Source: Rhynochetos jubatus
Taxonomy: Eukaryota > Chordata > Aves > Eurypygiformes > Rhynochetidae
Length of the DNA stretch: 64,000 bases
Direction of reading: 5' to 3'
Assembly: GCA_027574665.1 (NCBI GenBank)
Contig: CM050665.1
Span: 992,001 to 1,056,000, forward strand
In this document: positions 24,206 through 36,378 of the stretch, piece by piece
Position numbering within the stretch: position 1 is the first letter of the stretch
Layout of the letters: each line of letters starts with the position of its first letter
Notes under the pieces: generated by a model
What the model was told of the DNA's origin: nothing
Databases searched by the model: none
The model's input: the letters and a program-made list of their open reading frames with translations, nothing else
Position numbers and translations under genes: made by a program

Positions 24206-24477
24206 CACGTTGCGCCGCGGTCTCAGCCCTGAGCCGGGCGCCCGGCCCCGCCGTGCCCCGCGGGGTCCGCGGGCTGCCCGCAGGGGTGCAGGGGTGCAGG
24301 GGTGCAGGCAGCAGCCTGGTCCTCCCCGCGCTCGGCCGTGCCGGGCCCTGCTGAGGTCTGGGGGACGGTGGGTGCGCGGGGGCGCTGCCGGCAGCTGTGG
24401 GGAGGGTGTCTGGGGCTGCGGGGCGGCTCTGTCCATGCCAGGGATCCGGGCGGCCGGAACCGTCACAGCAGGAAGAT

Positions 24478-24660
24478 GCTTGGGACAGGTTCCCAGAGAA
24501 GCTGTGGGTGCCCCATCCCTGGGAGTGCCCAAGGCCAGGCTGGGTGAGGCTGGGAGCACCCTGGGCTATGGAAGGTGTCCCTGCCCGTGGCAGGGGGTGG
24601 CACTGGGGGGGCTTTGGGGTCCCTCCCAGCCCAAACCTTTCTGTGATGCTATGCTGTCAC
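24478..24660 (+). mobile_element. CR1 LINE 3'-end fragment (copy 2)
   Basis: This copy runs from CTTGGGACAGGTTCCCAGAG through GTGCCCCATCCCTGGGAGTG and GGTGTCCCTGCCCGTGGCAG to CCAAACCTTTCTGTGATGCT. The ending resembles the short ATTCTRTG-type repeats that terminate CR1 elements. It is truncated at its 5' end and carries no coding part. Confidence 0.9.
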
Positions 24661-25429
24661 CGGCTCATGGTTTCCAGCGGTTCCCGTTTGCTCTACGTGG
24701 TGTGAGTTTGGGGGGGACACGTGTTGCTCGGGGACAGTCACCGGAGAGCCACTGTGTGACTGGGAGCCGCTGCGGCCCCATGCACGAGCCCTGGTGCGGC
24801 CCCGGGCGCGGCGGTGCAGGGTCTGGCTGGGCCCGGGGCTGTGAGTGGCGCCGGGGGGACCGATCTCATCTCCAGCCCACGTAGCGGCTGCTCCGACAGC
24901 GAAGAGCCCCGTGGGGCCCCTACCAGGAGAGGCCACGATTACTTGCCGCCGGCGGGAGAGCCGCAGAGATAAGGCTCTCACCTCCGAGGCTCTGCTGAAA
25001 AATTAGGGAGGGAGGCGGGCGGGAGCAAATGGAGATAAACGAGCGTGCCGCACGGCATCCTGCCCGCCGGACGCTGACACGGAGACCAGTGAATCAAAAC
25101 TCCCCAGTCTTTATCTGGCCAGAGCCCCGATGGGCCGGTGATGGCTGTAACGGAGGAGCCCGCGGGAAGCGCCTGGGTGAGGGCCCTGCCCTCTCTCACG
25201 CCGCGGGGAGGCACCTGCCGTTCGCCGGGGAGCGGGTGCTGCGGGCACGCAGGGCGGGGGGCTCCCGTCCCTCCCGGTGCGCCGCGCTGGCTGCCGCGCC
25301 GGTCCGCAGGGAAAGGCTCGGCTCCTTCCTCACCGTGAAAGGCACTTTTCCAAGGCGTCCTTCAGAGGCAGGGAGAAGGCAGATCAGATGCCGAATTAGG
25401 CTGCGAGAGCCGCGTTCCCGTCTCCCTTA

Positions 25430-25720
25430 TCTCACTCCCTGTAACAAGCTCTTTGCATTTATTCTACCCGATGTGCTGCGGAATTGCATTGCAGCTCATG
25501 GCTTCGAGCCATCTGTGGAGAGAAATCCAGTTATACCTTGTATAATAAGTCCCTGACAATCTTACAGAGGACTCCGGGTCATAAAAGTCTCCCAGTTTTA
25601 TCGCCAGTAACAGACACGGAGAGAAATTAAGTTGTCTTATCAAATTTAGATAATATATATCCCTCTGGAGCGGGAGGTTTCTGATGGATCTTTTACAGTA
25701 TTAGCGCGTCCAGAGGGGTG
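25430..25720. promoter_or_regulatory. AT-rich island, candidate conserved noncoding element
   Basis: AT-rich DNA including TGTATAATAAGTCCC, AAGTTGTCTTATCAAATTTAG and GATAATATATATCC. A smaller related patch lies at about 24960-25120. No coding frame is present. Confidence 0.35.
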
Positions 25721-26279
25721 AACAGAAATGCGCGGCGAGGGGGGGGAGCACTGGGGAGCACGACACCCCCGGGGCACCAGGGAGCAGGGTCCGGCAGCCG
25801 CTGGGCAGAGCTGGGCCCTGGGGAGCCCTGGAAGTGCAAGAGGAGGCAGGAGCCGTGCGAGACGTGGCCTCTGCTCCCCTCGCGCGCTCGACGCCGTCTC
25901 CGGCAGCCACAGCCTCTGGCAGCCCTGCTATGCAGACTCCCCACTGCCTCCGGCGTCGCGGGAAGGAGCGTGGGGTGTTGGCTGCGTCCCGGGGGCTCCT
26001 GCTCAGCCTGTCGCCCAGTGCCCAGCCTGGGCCCTGACCCCCAGCTCGGGGCGAAGGCTCCCACGGCGGGTGCTTCTGGGGGTCATGGCTGCCTGCGGAG
26101 CCGATGGCTTGGGAGGGCCGGGGTGCGCGGCGCCTGCTCACCGTCCCGTGTTTGGCTTGCAGGGAAGGCAGGGCGCAGCAGTCATGGCGATGGAGCGGGC
26201 AGCCCCGGCACCGCCGGCGTGCCGTGCCATCTCCAGCGCCTCGAGATCCCCGTGCCGATGGAAAACGAACCCTCGCTCC

Positions 26280-26430
26280 CTGAGCTCCGTGGTTTTAAAG
26301 ATGGGTTACTCCGTCTTTCCGTCTTTCATTCACCTCCTAAAATCCCTCTTGCCCATCGGTGCACGATCACCTGTTTCGCCGTCGTTCCTTTAATCACAAT
26401 TGGCTTCCCCACCCCGTTAATGAGACCCTA
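26280..26430. promoter_or_regulatory. AT-richer island, weak candidate element
   Basis: The patch includes CTTTAATCACAATTGGC (an E-box CAATTG) and CGTTAATGAGACC. A further patch at about 26690-26870 has GGCTGATGAATCAGCC, a near-perfect palindrome with an AP-1/MAF-like core. Confidence 0.3.
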
Positions 26431-27539
26431 CACGGGAACGAGGGGGTCTTCGCGGCCGTCCTGGCGCTCCCCAGGCCCAGGGTCTGCCGTCCCACCGGAG
26501 CCGGGGGTCGGTGCTCCCCGTGCCGTGCGCTCCTCCCCGTCCCCCTGGTCGGAGACATGCCGAGCCCCGCGGCCACACTCCGGCAACCCTTCCCTGGCAG
26601 GCTGCACAGCAGGGCGGGAGCCGTTCCCGCTCCTCCGGGCAGGAGCAGAGAGGCTGGGAATTAGGATTTGGCCCGGCGAGTGGGTCAAGCGCCTGGCTCC
26701 CCACGTCTTTGCTTTGGAGCGTTTGGCACACGCAGAAGGGTTTTTATTCTGGTGGGGAACCGTGTGGCTGATGAATCAGCCACGGCTCGGGGCCGGCACA
26801 GCTGATTTACACAGAGCGGTCGCTCGCTCCGAGTCATCCATCAATTTCTTGCCACGTTAGAACCGACATCCTGCCCTGGGAGTGCAGCGGGGGCTGCACC
26901 CCGTGGCTCCCCCCGCACACCCCTGGCACGGCATAGCCGTGCAGGTCCCCCAGCCCCTGTGCCGGACCCACGGGTGACACGGGGAGCCGTCGGCACACGC
27001 CGGGACAGGCACAGGCTCCCCGTCCCACAGCCCCTGGCCGTGGGGTGCCCGTGGGGCGCGGGGGAGGGGGTATTTGCAGCTTCGGTGTGTTGGGAGTGGG
27101 GCTGGGCGCTGCAGCAGGGTCCCGGCACAGCCCTTGGCACCCACTGCCCAGGCGTGGGAGAGGCCACGGGAAGCAAAGCCCCCCCCCCCCAGGCCGGGCA
27201 CCGATGGCCGGGGCCCACGGGGAGCCCCGTCCGAGCCCCCCCAAAAGCACCGACAGCTTCTGGGCTGGGAGCCGCCCGTGCCGCAGCAGGGGGCGGGGGT
27301 GGCCGTGGCCTGGCTGGCGCTGCCGGGACCCCACAGGAGGCGTCATCCGCAGGCGGAACTGGGATAACTGCTGACGTGGAGTCCGCAGGCAAAATCCCGC
27401 GTCCGGGGTCAGATGTCGCGGGAAACATTTGTCTGTCGCATCAAAGGGTCTTTTAATTAACGATCTTGTTCTTGCAACTGCTTTAGTTTTTAAGAACTTC
27501 TGTGGGGAGTCAGTTAGACCCAGCAGATGGGGAGGCCCA

Positions 27540-27675
27540 CCCCACCATCAGCCCACCCTGCCACCAGCCCACCCCGGCTCCAGCCCACCCTGCCACCAGC
27601 ACACCCCGCCACCAGCACACGCCGCCACCAGCACACGCCGCCACCAGCACACCCCGGCACCAGCACACCTTGCCA
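27540..27675. repeat. Minisatellite, about 15-bp unit
   Basis: About eight units of CCACCAGCACACCCCG-type sequence with diverged copies upstream. It can be read as Pro/Thr/Ser-rich in some frames, but no gene structure surrounds it. Confidence 0.8.
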
Positions 27676-28212
27676 TCTGCCAGCGCCAGAGGGCAGGGTG
27701 GCCCTGCCAGCCCCACGTACCCCACGGCAGCCCCCTCCCTGGGACAGGGCTCACCTCCGCCCCGGAGGAGGGTCCCCTCAACAGGAGCCACGTGCTGCCG
27801 GTGCGGCAGCAGCTGGCACAGCCGGGGCAGGACGGCTCCCTACGCTCCCGGGGGGCTGCCTGGCACACGGACCCCCGCGTCTGTCCCTGCGAGGCTGGAG
27901 CAGGGCTGTCGGCCCTCGGGAGAGACACGCCCGCGGGGACACGGGGCACTGCCGGGCTGGCTGCAGCCTGTCACGACGAGCAGGAGTCCCTCAGGCCTCG
28001 TCCCTGCACCACGTCCCCCCGCCCCTCAGTGCCCGTCCCTCCCCTGCGCCAGGCTGCGTCCCGGCGGGTGGGCTGGCAGCGCCCGCTCCTGCCGCTCTGC
28101 GCAATCAGATCCCGCTGCACAAGTGGCACCTGGTGCGTTGGTTCCGCAATCAGCCCCCTCGCGCCCAGCGCCGCGCCACTCGCGCTGATTGTCCTTTGTC
28201 CCGGCAAGGCCG

Positions 28213-28283
28213 CGCGCCGTGGCGGCACCGGTGGCGGTGGCACAGGCGGTGGTGGCGCAGGTGGTGGCGCAGGCGGTGGGGCC
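28213..28283. repeat. GGTGGC-type simple repeat
   Basis: An imperfect run of GGTGGC/GCAGGC triplets, G-rich on the plus strand. Confidence 0.6.
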
Positions 28284-29678
28284 GTGGCGTGCCCACGGCA
28301 GGCACTGCACTGCTCCCTGCACGGCTCTGCCCTCCTCTCCCCGAGTTCCTCTGTCCCCCACAGCTCTGCTGGGGCTTTCCCAGCTCCGGGGGCTTATCCC
28401 AGCGCAGGCTGGATGGGAGCCCCTGGGACGGGCTCTCTGCCCACCGCTGACTCTGCTGCCCCTGCCCCGGTCCCTGCCCGCAGGAGGGGCCGGCCTGGTC
28501 TCCGGGTCTGTCCGGACCAGGCGTGGGGCGAGCGGCCGGCCCGGCGGCTGGCAAGGCAGGGGCACGGCGAGCGGGTGGCTGGGCTGGGCGCGGGGCAGAG
28601 CACCCCGGACTGGGCTGGGTGCGGGGCGGGAGGGGGCACGGCCGCCCCGAGCGTCGCTCCTGAGCCACGCCGCTGGAACGTGTCCAAGGCGCCAGGGAGG
28701 GAAGCGCCTCCGTCTGTCGCGCCAGCCCCCCCGAGATGTCCCCCTTTACCCACAACCGGTTTTTAATCGCCGGCTGTCAGTGGCAGCACGATGGATCGGG
28801 CTCCTGGGGAGGCGGCAATTAGCGCGGGGGGACACGCAGGCAGCTCCCTCTCCCCGCAGCCACCGTGATTTGTAAACCTGTCACCCAGGCGCCAAGCTCG
28901 GCTCCCGCCCGCCGCACGGCCTCGCACGGGAAGCGGGAACCCCCGGCACCCACGTCCACCCGGCCCCCCCGGGACACGCAGGACCCGGGCACCCACCCCA
29001 GCATCTCCCTAGAGCCTCACCATGTCCCCCCCCGGATGAGGGGAGGGGAGCTCGCTGCCTGCGGGTGGGCACCCTGCGGGTGGGGCAGGAGGGGTGAGGA
29101 TGGGGCAGCACCAGGGCAGGAGGGGCCTCTGCGAGCAGAGGAGGAGCAGAGGGGCTCGGGGCGGGCTGGGGGCAGGAGCCCCCCCAGCCAGGGCACCGCT
29201 CCCGCCGGGGGGAATTAACACCTACAGCTTCTGCTGGCTGTGGCCACCCTCCTGATTAGGCCTGGTGACAGCGGCAATTAGTCATCCAGGCTCCTGGCGC
29301 GGGGCCTGGGGGAGCTCTGACCACGCTGCTCCCCACGCCCCCCCCACATCCTGCGGGCGCTCTGCCTGCGGCTGCCGGGTCTCCCCGGCCAGCTGCCCTC
29401 GGCCTCGGGGTGGTCTCAGCGTTGCCAACGTTTGTCCCTCCCCGTAACCTGCTCAGGCAGGGGGTGACCTGGGTCACCGGGGGTCTGGCTGGGGGCGGCA
29501 CAGCCGAGTCCTTCCCTCCGTGGGGCTCTGCCCCAGCCGCAGCACCAGCCGTGCCCTCGCCGGGGCTGCCGTCGGCCACCGCCTGCTCCCTCGACTCCCC
29601 CCACCCTCCCTCTCTGCCGCGTGGCTTTTGTCTAATTCCCTGCGCCCCTTTCCCATTTTTCTTCTTGACAGAAGCAGC

Positions 29679-29778
29679 CGCCTCCTGCATCCGTCGGCTC
29701 CTGCATCCATCGGCTCCTTCATCCAGCCGCCTCCTGCATCCGTCGGCTCCTCCATCCGTCGCCTCCTGCATCCAGCCT
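29679..29778. repeat. Minisatellite, 15-16-bp unit
   Basis: About six to seven units of CGGCTCCTGCATCCGT. Confidence 0.85.
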
Positions 29779-30646
29779 CTCCGTGGCCGCCCCCGTGGCT
29801 GCAGGTCGGATCTCCCAGCATGGGGCCTGCTGGCCGCTGGCCGAGGGGGTGGGCACAGGGCCCTCCCCGTCCCGGAGCACAGCACAGCCCTGGCAGTGCC
29901 CGGTCCTCGGGGAGGGTCCACGCAGCGGCGCGGGGTGACCCCTGCCAGCCCCGCCGCGTGGGGCTGAGCCCAGCCCTGCCAGCCCCCCGGGCCAGCGGGG
30001 AGGGCAGATGTGGCAGGAGCCCCGCAGCCAAACTCTGCCGAGCACCCCCCGCTCCCCGCTCTGCTCTGTTCTTGACCCCGGGGGGGTGCAGCGTGCGGAG
30101 GGAGCCTGGCTGCTCTAATTAAACCGTGTTTGCAAACTCCCGTGGTAAGCATCGCTAATTATAATTAGGGAGAGCAGCTCTGTCTTCCCTGCCACTCGCA
30201 GACATGAGCAAGCTCCCTGCACGCCGGCCAGGCTTGGGGGGCGCCGAGGGCCGGCACACGGCATCCCCCGGCCAGGCACGTGTGGCACAACACCCCCCCG
30301 GGGGCCCTGGGGCCGGGGGCGCCGGGCGGGGGCAGGGGGCTGCGGCGCAGCTCCGTCCGGGCGGGGTGCCCGCCGCCCCGCTCCCTCGGCAGGCCACCCT
30401 CGCGCTCCGGCCACTGCCCCAGTGGTTTGGGGTTCCCCCTGCTTCCTGCACGCGGTTGGTCGCTGCTCCCGCTGCGGCTCGGTGGCCGTGAACGGCCAGA
30501 GGCACCGGCTCGGGGCCGCGCCGCGTCCACCTCGGCGCTTCGGCCTCGCCGCCCGCGCGGGGTGGCCGCCAGCGCCTGCCCCCTGCCTCGCCGCCTGCGG
30601 CCACGGGACCCCTGGGCACACGCAGGCCCCCTCGGCAGATGAGACA

Positions 30647-30762
30647 CGGCTCGGTTCGGCTCGGTACGGCTCGGCTCGGCTCGGCACACGAGGCATGGCT
30701 CGGCTCGGCTCGGTTCGGCTCGGCTCAGCTCAGCTGAGCTCAGTTTGGCTTGGCTCGGCTCA
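30647..30762. repeat. (GGCTC)n pentanucleotide microsatellite
   Basis: A run of GGCTC and GGTTC pentamers, interrupted once near 30687-30697. Its 3' part shifts to AGCTC units, so GGCTC and AGCTC variants form separate blocks. Confidence 0.9.
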
Positions 30763-32689
30763 GCACAGCCCTGCTCGCTGGCACAACTGTGGACGAGGGG
30801 CTTTGGCCATGGGGTCTGGGGAGGGCCAGGAGCCCTGGGCAAGTGGGACGCACTGGGACACACCGGGGGCCATGCAAGCGGCAGGGCAGCAAACTGGGAA
30901 GGGCGTGGCCTGAGTGGGTGTGGCCCGAGTGGGCGTGACCCAGACCAGTAAGTGCAGGTGGGGCTGGTTTGGGGCATTTAGGGCAACAGTCCCTGCAGGA
31001 GATGAATGGAGGGGTGGGGGCACTGCCTCGCCCTGGCCTGGCATGGGAGGAAGCTGAGGCTGCTCCTGCCGGCAGGGAGGGACGGTGGGGGCAGGCAGGG
31101 TCTGTCCCTGGGTGGGAGGGGGCCTGTCCTGCCGCTGAGGACTGTGGTGGGTGCCCGGAGCCCCAGCTCCCTGCAGCCCCTGCGCCTGCCGGGCTGGTGC
31201 GGCTGTACCTGCGCAGGTGAGTGCTCCCAGGGGGCTCCAGCGCCGCTGGTCGGGGTCGGCCAGGCCAGACCCCCAGGCCTTGGGGAGCTCACCTTTGCCC
31301 CCCGCCCCGCCCATCCAGGCTGTGCTGGGGAAGGGGCCGGCTGGGGCTGCTGCGGGCGCAGCCCCCACGCTGAGCCGCAGAGCTCCCAGGGGCTGGGACA
31401 CCCCTTCCCAGCCCTTGGCGGCAGCACCCCCAGGGACCCCCAGGCTCCTTGGGCTGGCACCTGCCCCGCTCCTCCCTTCGCGCCCCTGTCCCGGCCCGTC
31501 CGCTGCCCTCTTGCGCATCCGTGGGCTCCATCCTCCTGCTGTAACCTGGGAACGCGACTGCCTTCCCCACCTTCCCTTTTTCCCTGTAAACACCAGCTCT
31601 TCAGTGAGGTGCCAGCGGAACACTGCCAGTGGTGTCGGGGGCGAGCCCCATCGTCACGGCTACGCGTGGGTTCCCGGCATCCCGCCCCCGCCACCCGGCG
31701 AGGAGCTCTTCGTCGCTTCTACGGATTTATTGCCCGATAATTTGGTTTCGCCCTCAGCCCCGGGAAGATGAATCGGCCCTGGTGCCTTGGAGCCAGCCTC
31801 CTCCACCTGCTGCCTCCGCACGAGGGTGAGCAAGTCCGTCAGCAGCGGGGGACGGGCTGCAAGTCTCGGGCGGTGGAGGGGTGCTGGGGCCCAGGGGCAC
31901 CCACCTCCGCGGGCACCCACCCCGCTCTCCTGGCCGTGCTTCGGCGTGGTGCTGCCAGCTGTGCCCCCTCCCGCACAGCTGCGCTTGCCGCGCTCCCACC
32001 GCGCGAGGCTCGTCAGTGTAATTAAAGGCGAGGGGCTGCCCTGCCCCCAGGCCCGACCCCTCATTTGCCTCTGATTTATTATGTCGTCTTCATTCATGTA
32101 AATGACCCCGGTGTTCGCACAGGCTGGGGGGCGCTGGGGGGGCGCTGGCTGGCCTGGAGCAAAGGGAAGGCAGCAGGAGGGGCTCAGCAGGCGCCCACCC
32201 TGGGGCAGGCAGCCACGTCCACCCCCCAGGCACCCTGGGGCTGTGGGGCGGGGGGCCGTGGGCAGCCCCCTGAAACGGGAAGCGCCTGCAGAGCGAAGCT
32301 GCTGCGGTTCGTGGCCGGTTTAGGGGCTTTGTCCTGGCTCAGAGCTGGCAAAGGCAGGAGGATGGCGGAGCCTGGGCCGGGGGACCCCGCTTGGCCCCGC
32401 TCCCGGGGTGCGCAGGGGCTGGGGTCCAGCTGGAGCTCACCGTGGCTCCGGGGAGGAGTGTGGGACCCCGGGAGAGCCCGTGGCTGGGCTGCGAGGGGTC
32501 AGTCTGTGCCCGAGGCCGCAGGAGGCTCCTCTCCACAGAGCCCCTCGCTCCCCCCGCCCCCCCGGCTCCCGAAGGGGCACCGTGCGGAGGGGCAGGGTGC
32601 TGCCTGCCTGCCCCGCACCCCCGGATGGCCGTCCCGGTGCTTGCACGGCCAACGGCCCCGGCGCGGGGCACTGCTTCGCGCTCGTCCCC

Positions 32690-32892
32690 GTTGGATTTCA
32701 TCCCATTTTTTCCAGTCCATTTCTCCGCTTTGTCAAGACCGTTTTGAATTCCGATCCCGTCCTCCGAGACACTTGTCGTCCCTCCCAGCTTCGTGTCATC
32801 TGCAAATTTAATAAGCGCTTTCTCTGTTCCCTCATCCAGGTCCTTAATGAGAACGTTCAGCAAACCAGGCCCAGGGCGAGCCCTCGGCCACC
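32690..32892 (-). mobile_element. CR1/L3-type LINE fragment encoding part of reverse transcriptase
   Basis: The minus strand reads LLNVLIKDLDEGTEKALIKF followed by ADDTKLGG, then a diverged stretch around GLDKAEKWTGKN. The FADD box is the catalytic YADD-type motif of CR1-clade reverse transcriptases and the surrounding text fits that clade. Only about 65 codons survive, and both ends run into unrelated GC-rich sequence, so it is a dead fragment. It is from the middle of an element, unlike the two 3'-end fragments, and looks older. Confidence 0.85.
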
Positions 32893-34170
32893 CCCGCTGG
32901 CGCCGCGCTCGCCACCCCAACGCCGTGGGAGACGGTGCCGGAGCTTTGCCGTGTGGGCTGCGCCCCCCTTCACGTGGGACCCCTCTGCTTCACCGGCGCA
33001 GGGCTGGGGCCGCGGGGAGCTGCCAACCCTGCGGTGCCCGGCCCCGGGGGTGCGGGAGCTGGGAGGGGGCAGAGGGGCTGAGCCGCTGGCACGGTGCCGT
33101 CAGGGCCCTGCGGCTCCACGCGACGTGCCAGGTAGCGGGGAGCCCAGCAGGGCCCCGCGCAGCAGCTGTGTGGTAAACGCCGTGGGGCTGTGCCCCCCAA
33201 CCTTGGCAGCAACGCTGAGACACGGCTTCGGCAGCGGCTGGCCCGTCCTGGTGGGCGTGCAGCGGTGATCACGGCCCAGGCAAGCGACCCTCACCCAGGT
33301 GGTCAGTGTGGGCACGGGGGCTGCAGAGCAGCCCCTGGTGGGGCCATCCTCCCCCTCCTGGCAACGTGGTGGGGGGCAGCAGCCCACGTCCTTTCCACTG
33401 GGTGCTGTCTCCCCCAGCCCCCCGCTCTCCCTGTGCCGAGCCTTTTCCTTCGGGGGCCAAGGCTGCTCTCTGGCTGCACAGCTGGGACCTGGAGCCCACC
33501 CAGAGGGGCGCCACCCTGTGTGCCCCCAAGCCCCTGGCCGTCCCCCCTCTGTAGCTGGTGGTGGAAAGCTGCTTAGGACACCCCCCACCGGCTCTGCCTG
33601 TCTGGGCAGAGCTTCCTTTCGCACAACAGCTCCAGGGGCAGCCCATGGCTCTTCCCAAACCGCCCCGCGCCAAGCCAAGAGCCCCGCGCGCCGCATGGGC
33701 TGTGCAGCGCGGGAATGGCTCGTGCGGTGCCTGCAGAGCAGCTCCCTGGGCTGGCTCTCACGTGCGGGGGGGCTGCTGCCCACGGGCTCGGCTGTGTGGG
33801 ACCCCCAGGGCTGCAGCCTGGTCCGTGGGGAGCCGCGGGCCCGGGTCTCCATGCAGGCATCTGGATGCGGACCTGGCCGCTGGCACCTCCTGCGGTGCCA
33901 CGTCTCCGCGGGGCCATCCCGGAGGTGTCCCAGCAGGACTGCCCGGTGCTGCGGGGCAGGGGTTCCGCTGGGAGCTGGTGCTCCTGCGGCGGCTCCTTCC
34001 ATGTCAGCTGTAATCCCGTGGTCGGGGTCTGGGAGGTTTGTACACTCGGACGCATTAGTTCTGCGTCTGGTGAGACGGAATAATCGGTGTCACATCCATT
34101 AGATCAGCGCCTGGATACCGCGGTGCTCAGGGCCGCGCAAGAGCCGCCGGGCTGCGGGATCCGAGGGATC

Positions 34171-34325
34171 CCAGCGGGGAGCGGGGCTGGTGGGGCTGGC
34201 ATCAGCGGGGACTGGGGCTGGCGGGGCTGGCATCAGCGGGGAGCGGGGCTGGTGGGGCTGGCGGGGCTGGCATCAGCGGGCAGAGTGGGGCTGGCATCAG
34301 CAGGGAGCGGGGCTGGTGGGGATGT
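34171..34325. repeat. Minisatellite, about 31-35-bp compound unit
   Basis: Imperfect units of CATCAGCGGGGAGCGGGGCT followed by GGTGGGGCTGG, four to five copies. The plus strand is strongly G-rich. Confidence 0.8.
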
Positions 34326-35757
34326 CGAGTTCCAGGGGCGTGTGGTGTGTTTGTCCCTTGTGGGAGAGCAGCAGGGCCCGGGGCTGCTGTGCCGGGGGGA
34401 TGCGGCTCTGGCTGCCAGGGGGTGGGGGTGTGCTCAGGGAGGTGCTGCCAACCCCTGAGCCCCAGCTGCCCTGTCACGGGGCTCCTCGGTGTCAAGCCAC
34501 CCGCTGGGCCCCCAGTTCGGCATCAGCCCCCCTCCCCTCACCCCCCTGGGCCGCCGCTGCAGCCCGTGGCGTGGATTTGCTCACACGGTGGATTCGGGGG
34601 GCACAGTGCCACCCCCTGCACCCGCCAACAGAGGGGGGTCAGGGGGGTCACGGACAGTGTGGAGGACCCCAGGATCGCATGCCTGCAACACCGCTCAGCA
34701 CTGATGTTCCCCCTCCCACGTGTCTCCCGTGTGTGGACACCCACCGCCAACCCCCCGGGGGTGCGCGGCAGGACAGGGGGTCGCCTTCTCCTCGCTGAGC
34801 TGCTGCTGGTCCCTGTCCCCCAGCGGTGACCCAAACGCGCACCCCCGGCCGCTTCTCACCCCCGGCCGAGCCCGGCAGCTGCGGGGCCCCGGGGCACCCA
34901 TGCGGCACCACGGGCCCTGGGGGCGGCGAGACGCGGAGACCGGGTGCCCCTCCCGGTGAACCAGCCCCCGGAGTGCTGGGTGCCTCGTGGGGAGGGTCCC
35001 GGTGCTGCGGGGTCGGCCGGCTCCTCCCGGGCTCGTGCAGCAGGACCCCAGGGCGCGGGGCTGCCCGCTGCCGGGAAGGGCTGGCCCTGCTCCGCACAGC
35101 CAGGTGCTCCTCTCCCAGCCACGCGGGTGCGGTGGGGGAAGCCGTGCGAGGGCAGAGCGATGGAGGTGGCTGCCCGGGACGCTGTTTCGCCCGGGAGCAG
35201 GTGCTGGGGAGGGCCGAGCGCCAGCTCTGGCGTGGGAAGGGGCTGGTGAGTGCGCGGGGGGGTGGCTGGGAGCTCACAGGGAGGGGCTGGGGGCCTGTGG
35301 GGCCGGACCCACCGCAGGGCAGGGCAGGAAGGCTGCAGGCACAAGGCCCGGGGTGCCCGGGTGCTGCTTGTGCGGTGCCAGGGGCCCAGCCCCGGTGCCC
35401 CCGTGTCCGGGGGTGCCGCACAGCATCACCCGCTCCCGCTGGGGCGGGACCCCGCAGCTCGCCGGGAACAGGGGTGCGGGAGCGCAGAGAGCTCGCCCTC
35501 GTCTCCGTAGGGTCTGCGCCCCGGGAGGGCGCCGGGACGAGCCCGCCAGCTGCGACAGCGGCCGGGGCAGCGCCTGGGAGCCCGTGAGCGGCCGGAGAGT
35601 GGGGCCGCGTTCCGTCTGGCACGAGGAAGCGGAGGCCGGGCCCAGGTTTACGCGCTCGCCTCAGCCGGTACTCGGTATTCCGGGGCGCGCGGGAGCTGCT
35701 GCTCCGGCACCCGCCCATTTGTTTGCCCGCTGTCTCCCTCTCCCCTTTCCAGAATGA

Positions 35758-35828
35758 GCGCCCCCGTCCCTCGCGCCCCCGTCCCTCGTGCCCCCGTCCC
35801 TTGCGCCCCCACCCCTCATGCCCCCGCT
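35758..35828. repeat. Minisatellite, 15-bp unit x 4-5
   Basis: Units of CCCCCGTCCCTCGYG. Confidence 0.85.
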
Positions 35829-36299
35829 CAGCCAGAGCCTCTGCCGAGTGAACAATTAGTGACGTGCAATTAGGCCTCCCGCCCTCGCTTCGGGGACGGA
35901 CACGCGAAGGAGGTGGCACACGTGGGAGCAGGCGCTGGACACGCCGTGTGGGCAGGGAGAGGCCGGCGCGGGGGGGGCAAGGAGCCGGAGGGGCCATGGG
36001 GCGGCCATGGGGCAGCCATGGGGAGACGGTCCATTTGGGGCCAACAGCTCCGTGTCGGTGGGCTGGAGGATGCCGGCAGGGCCAGCAGGAGTCGGGGTCA
36101 CAGCTGTCCCCAGGGCGGGGCGTGGGCTGGGGCTGAGGGGCCGCGGCCCAGCCCTGGCCCCCCCGGGGGCTGGGGTGCTTCTATGTCCCTTGTGAGTCCC
36201 GCCGCTGGGTTTTCAGAGGAGCCCGAAGTCAGGTCCCACTGCCTTCGTGGTGGAAGCGGCTCTGGGAATTGGGCCTTTCCGGTGCCATGCTCCAGGTGC

Positions 36300-36378
36300 C
36301 GGGCGGCAGGGGGTCACGGGCGGCAGGAGGTCACGGGCAGCAGGGGGTCACGGGTGGCAGGGGGTCGTGGGCGGCAGT
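36300..36378. repeat. Minisatellite, 18-bp unit x 4
   Basis: Units of GCGGCAGGGGGTCACGGG, diverging to the right. Confidence 0.8.

Noticed and set aside
29660..29700. TTTTTCTTCTTGACAG as a splice acceptor of an unknown gene
   Set aside because: It leads straight into a 15-16-bp minisatellite with no downstream donor or coding signal.
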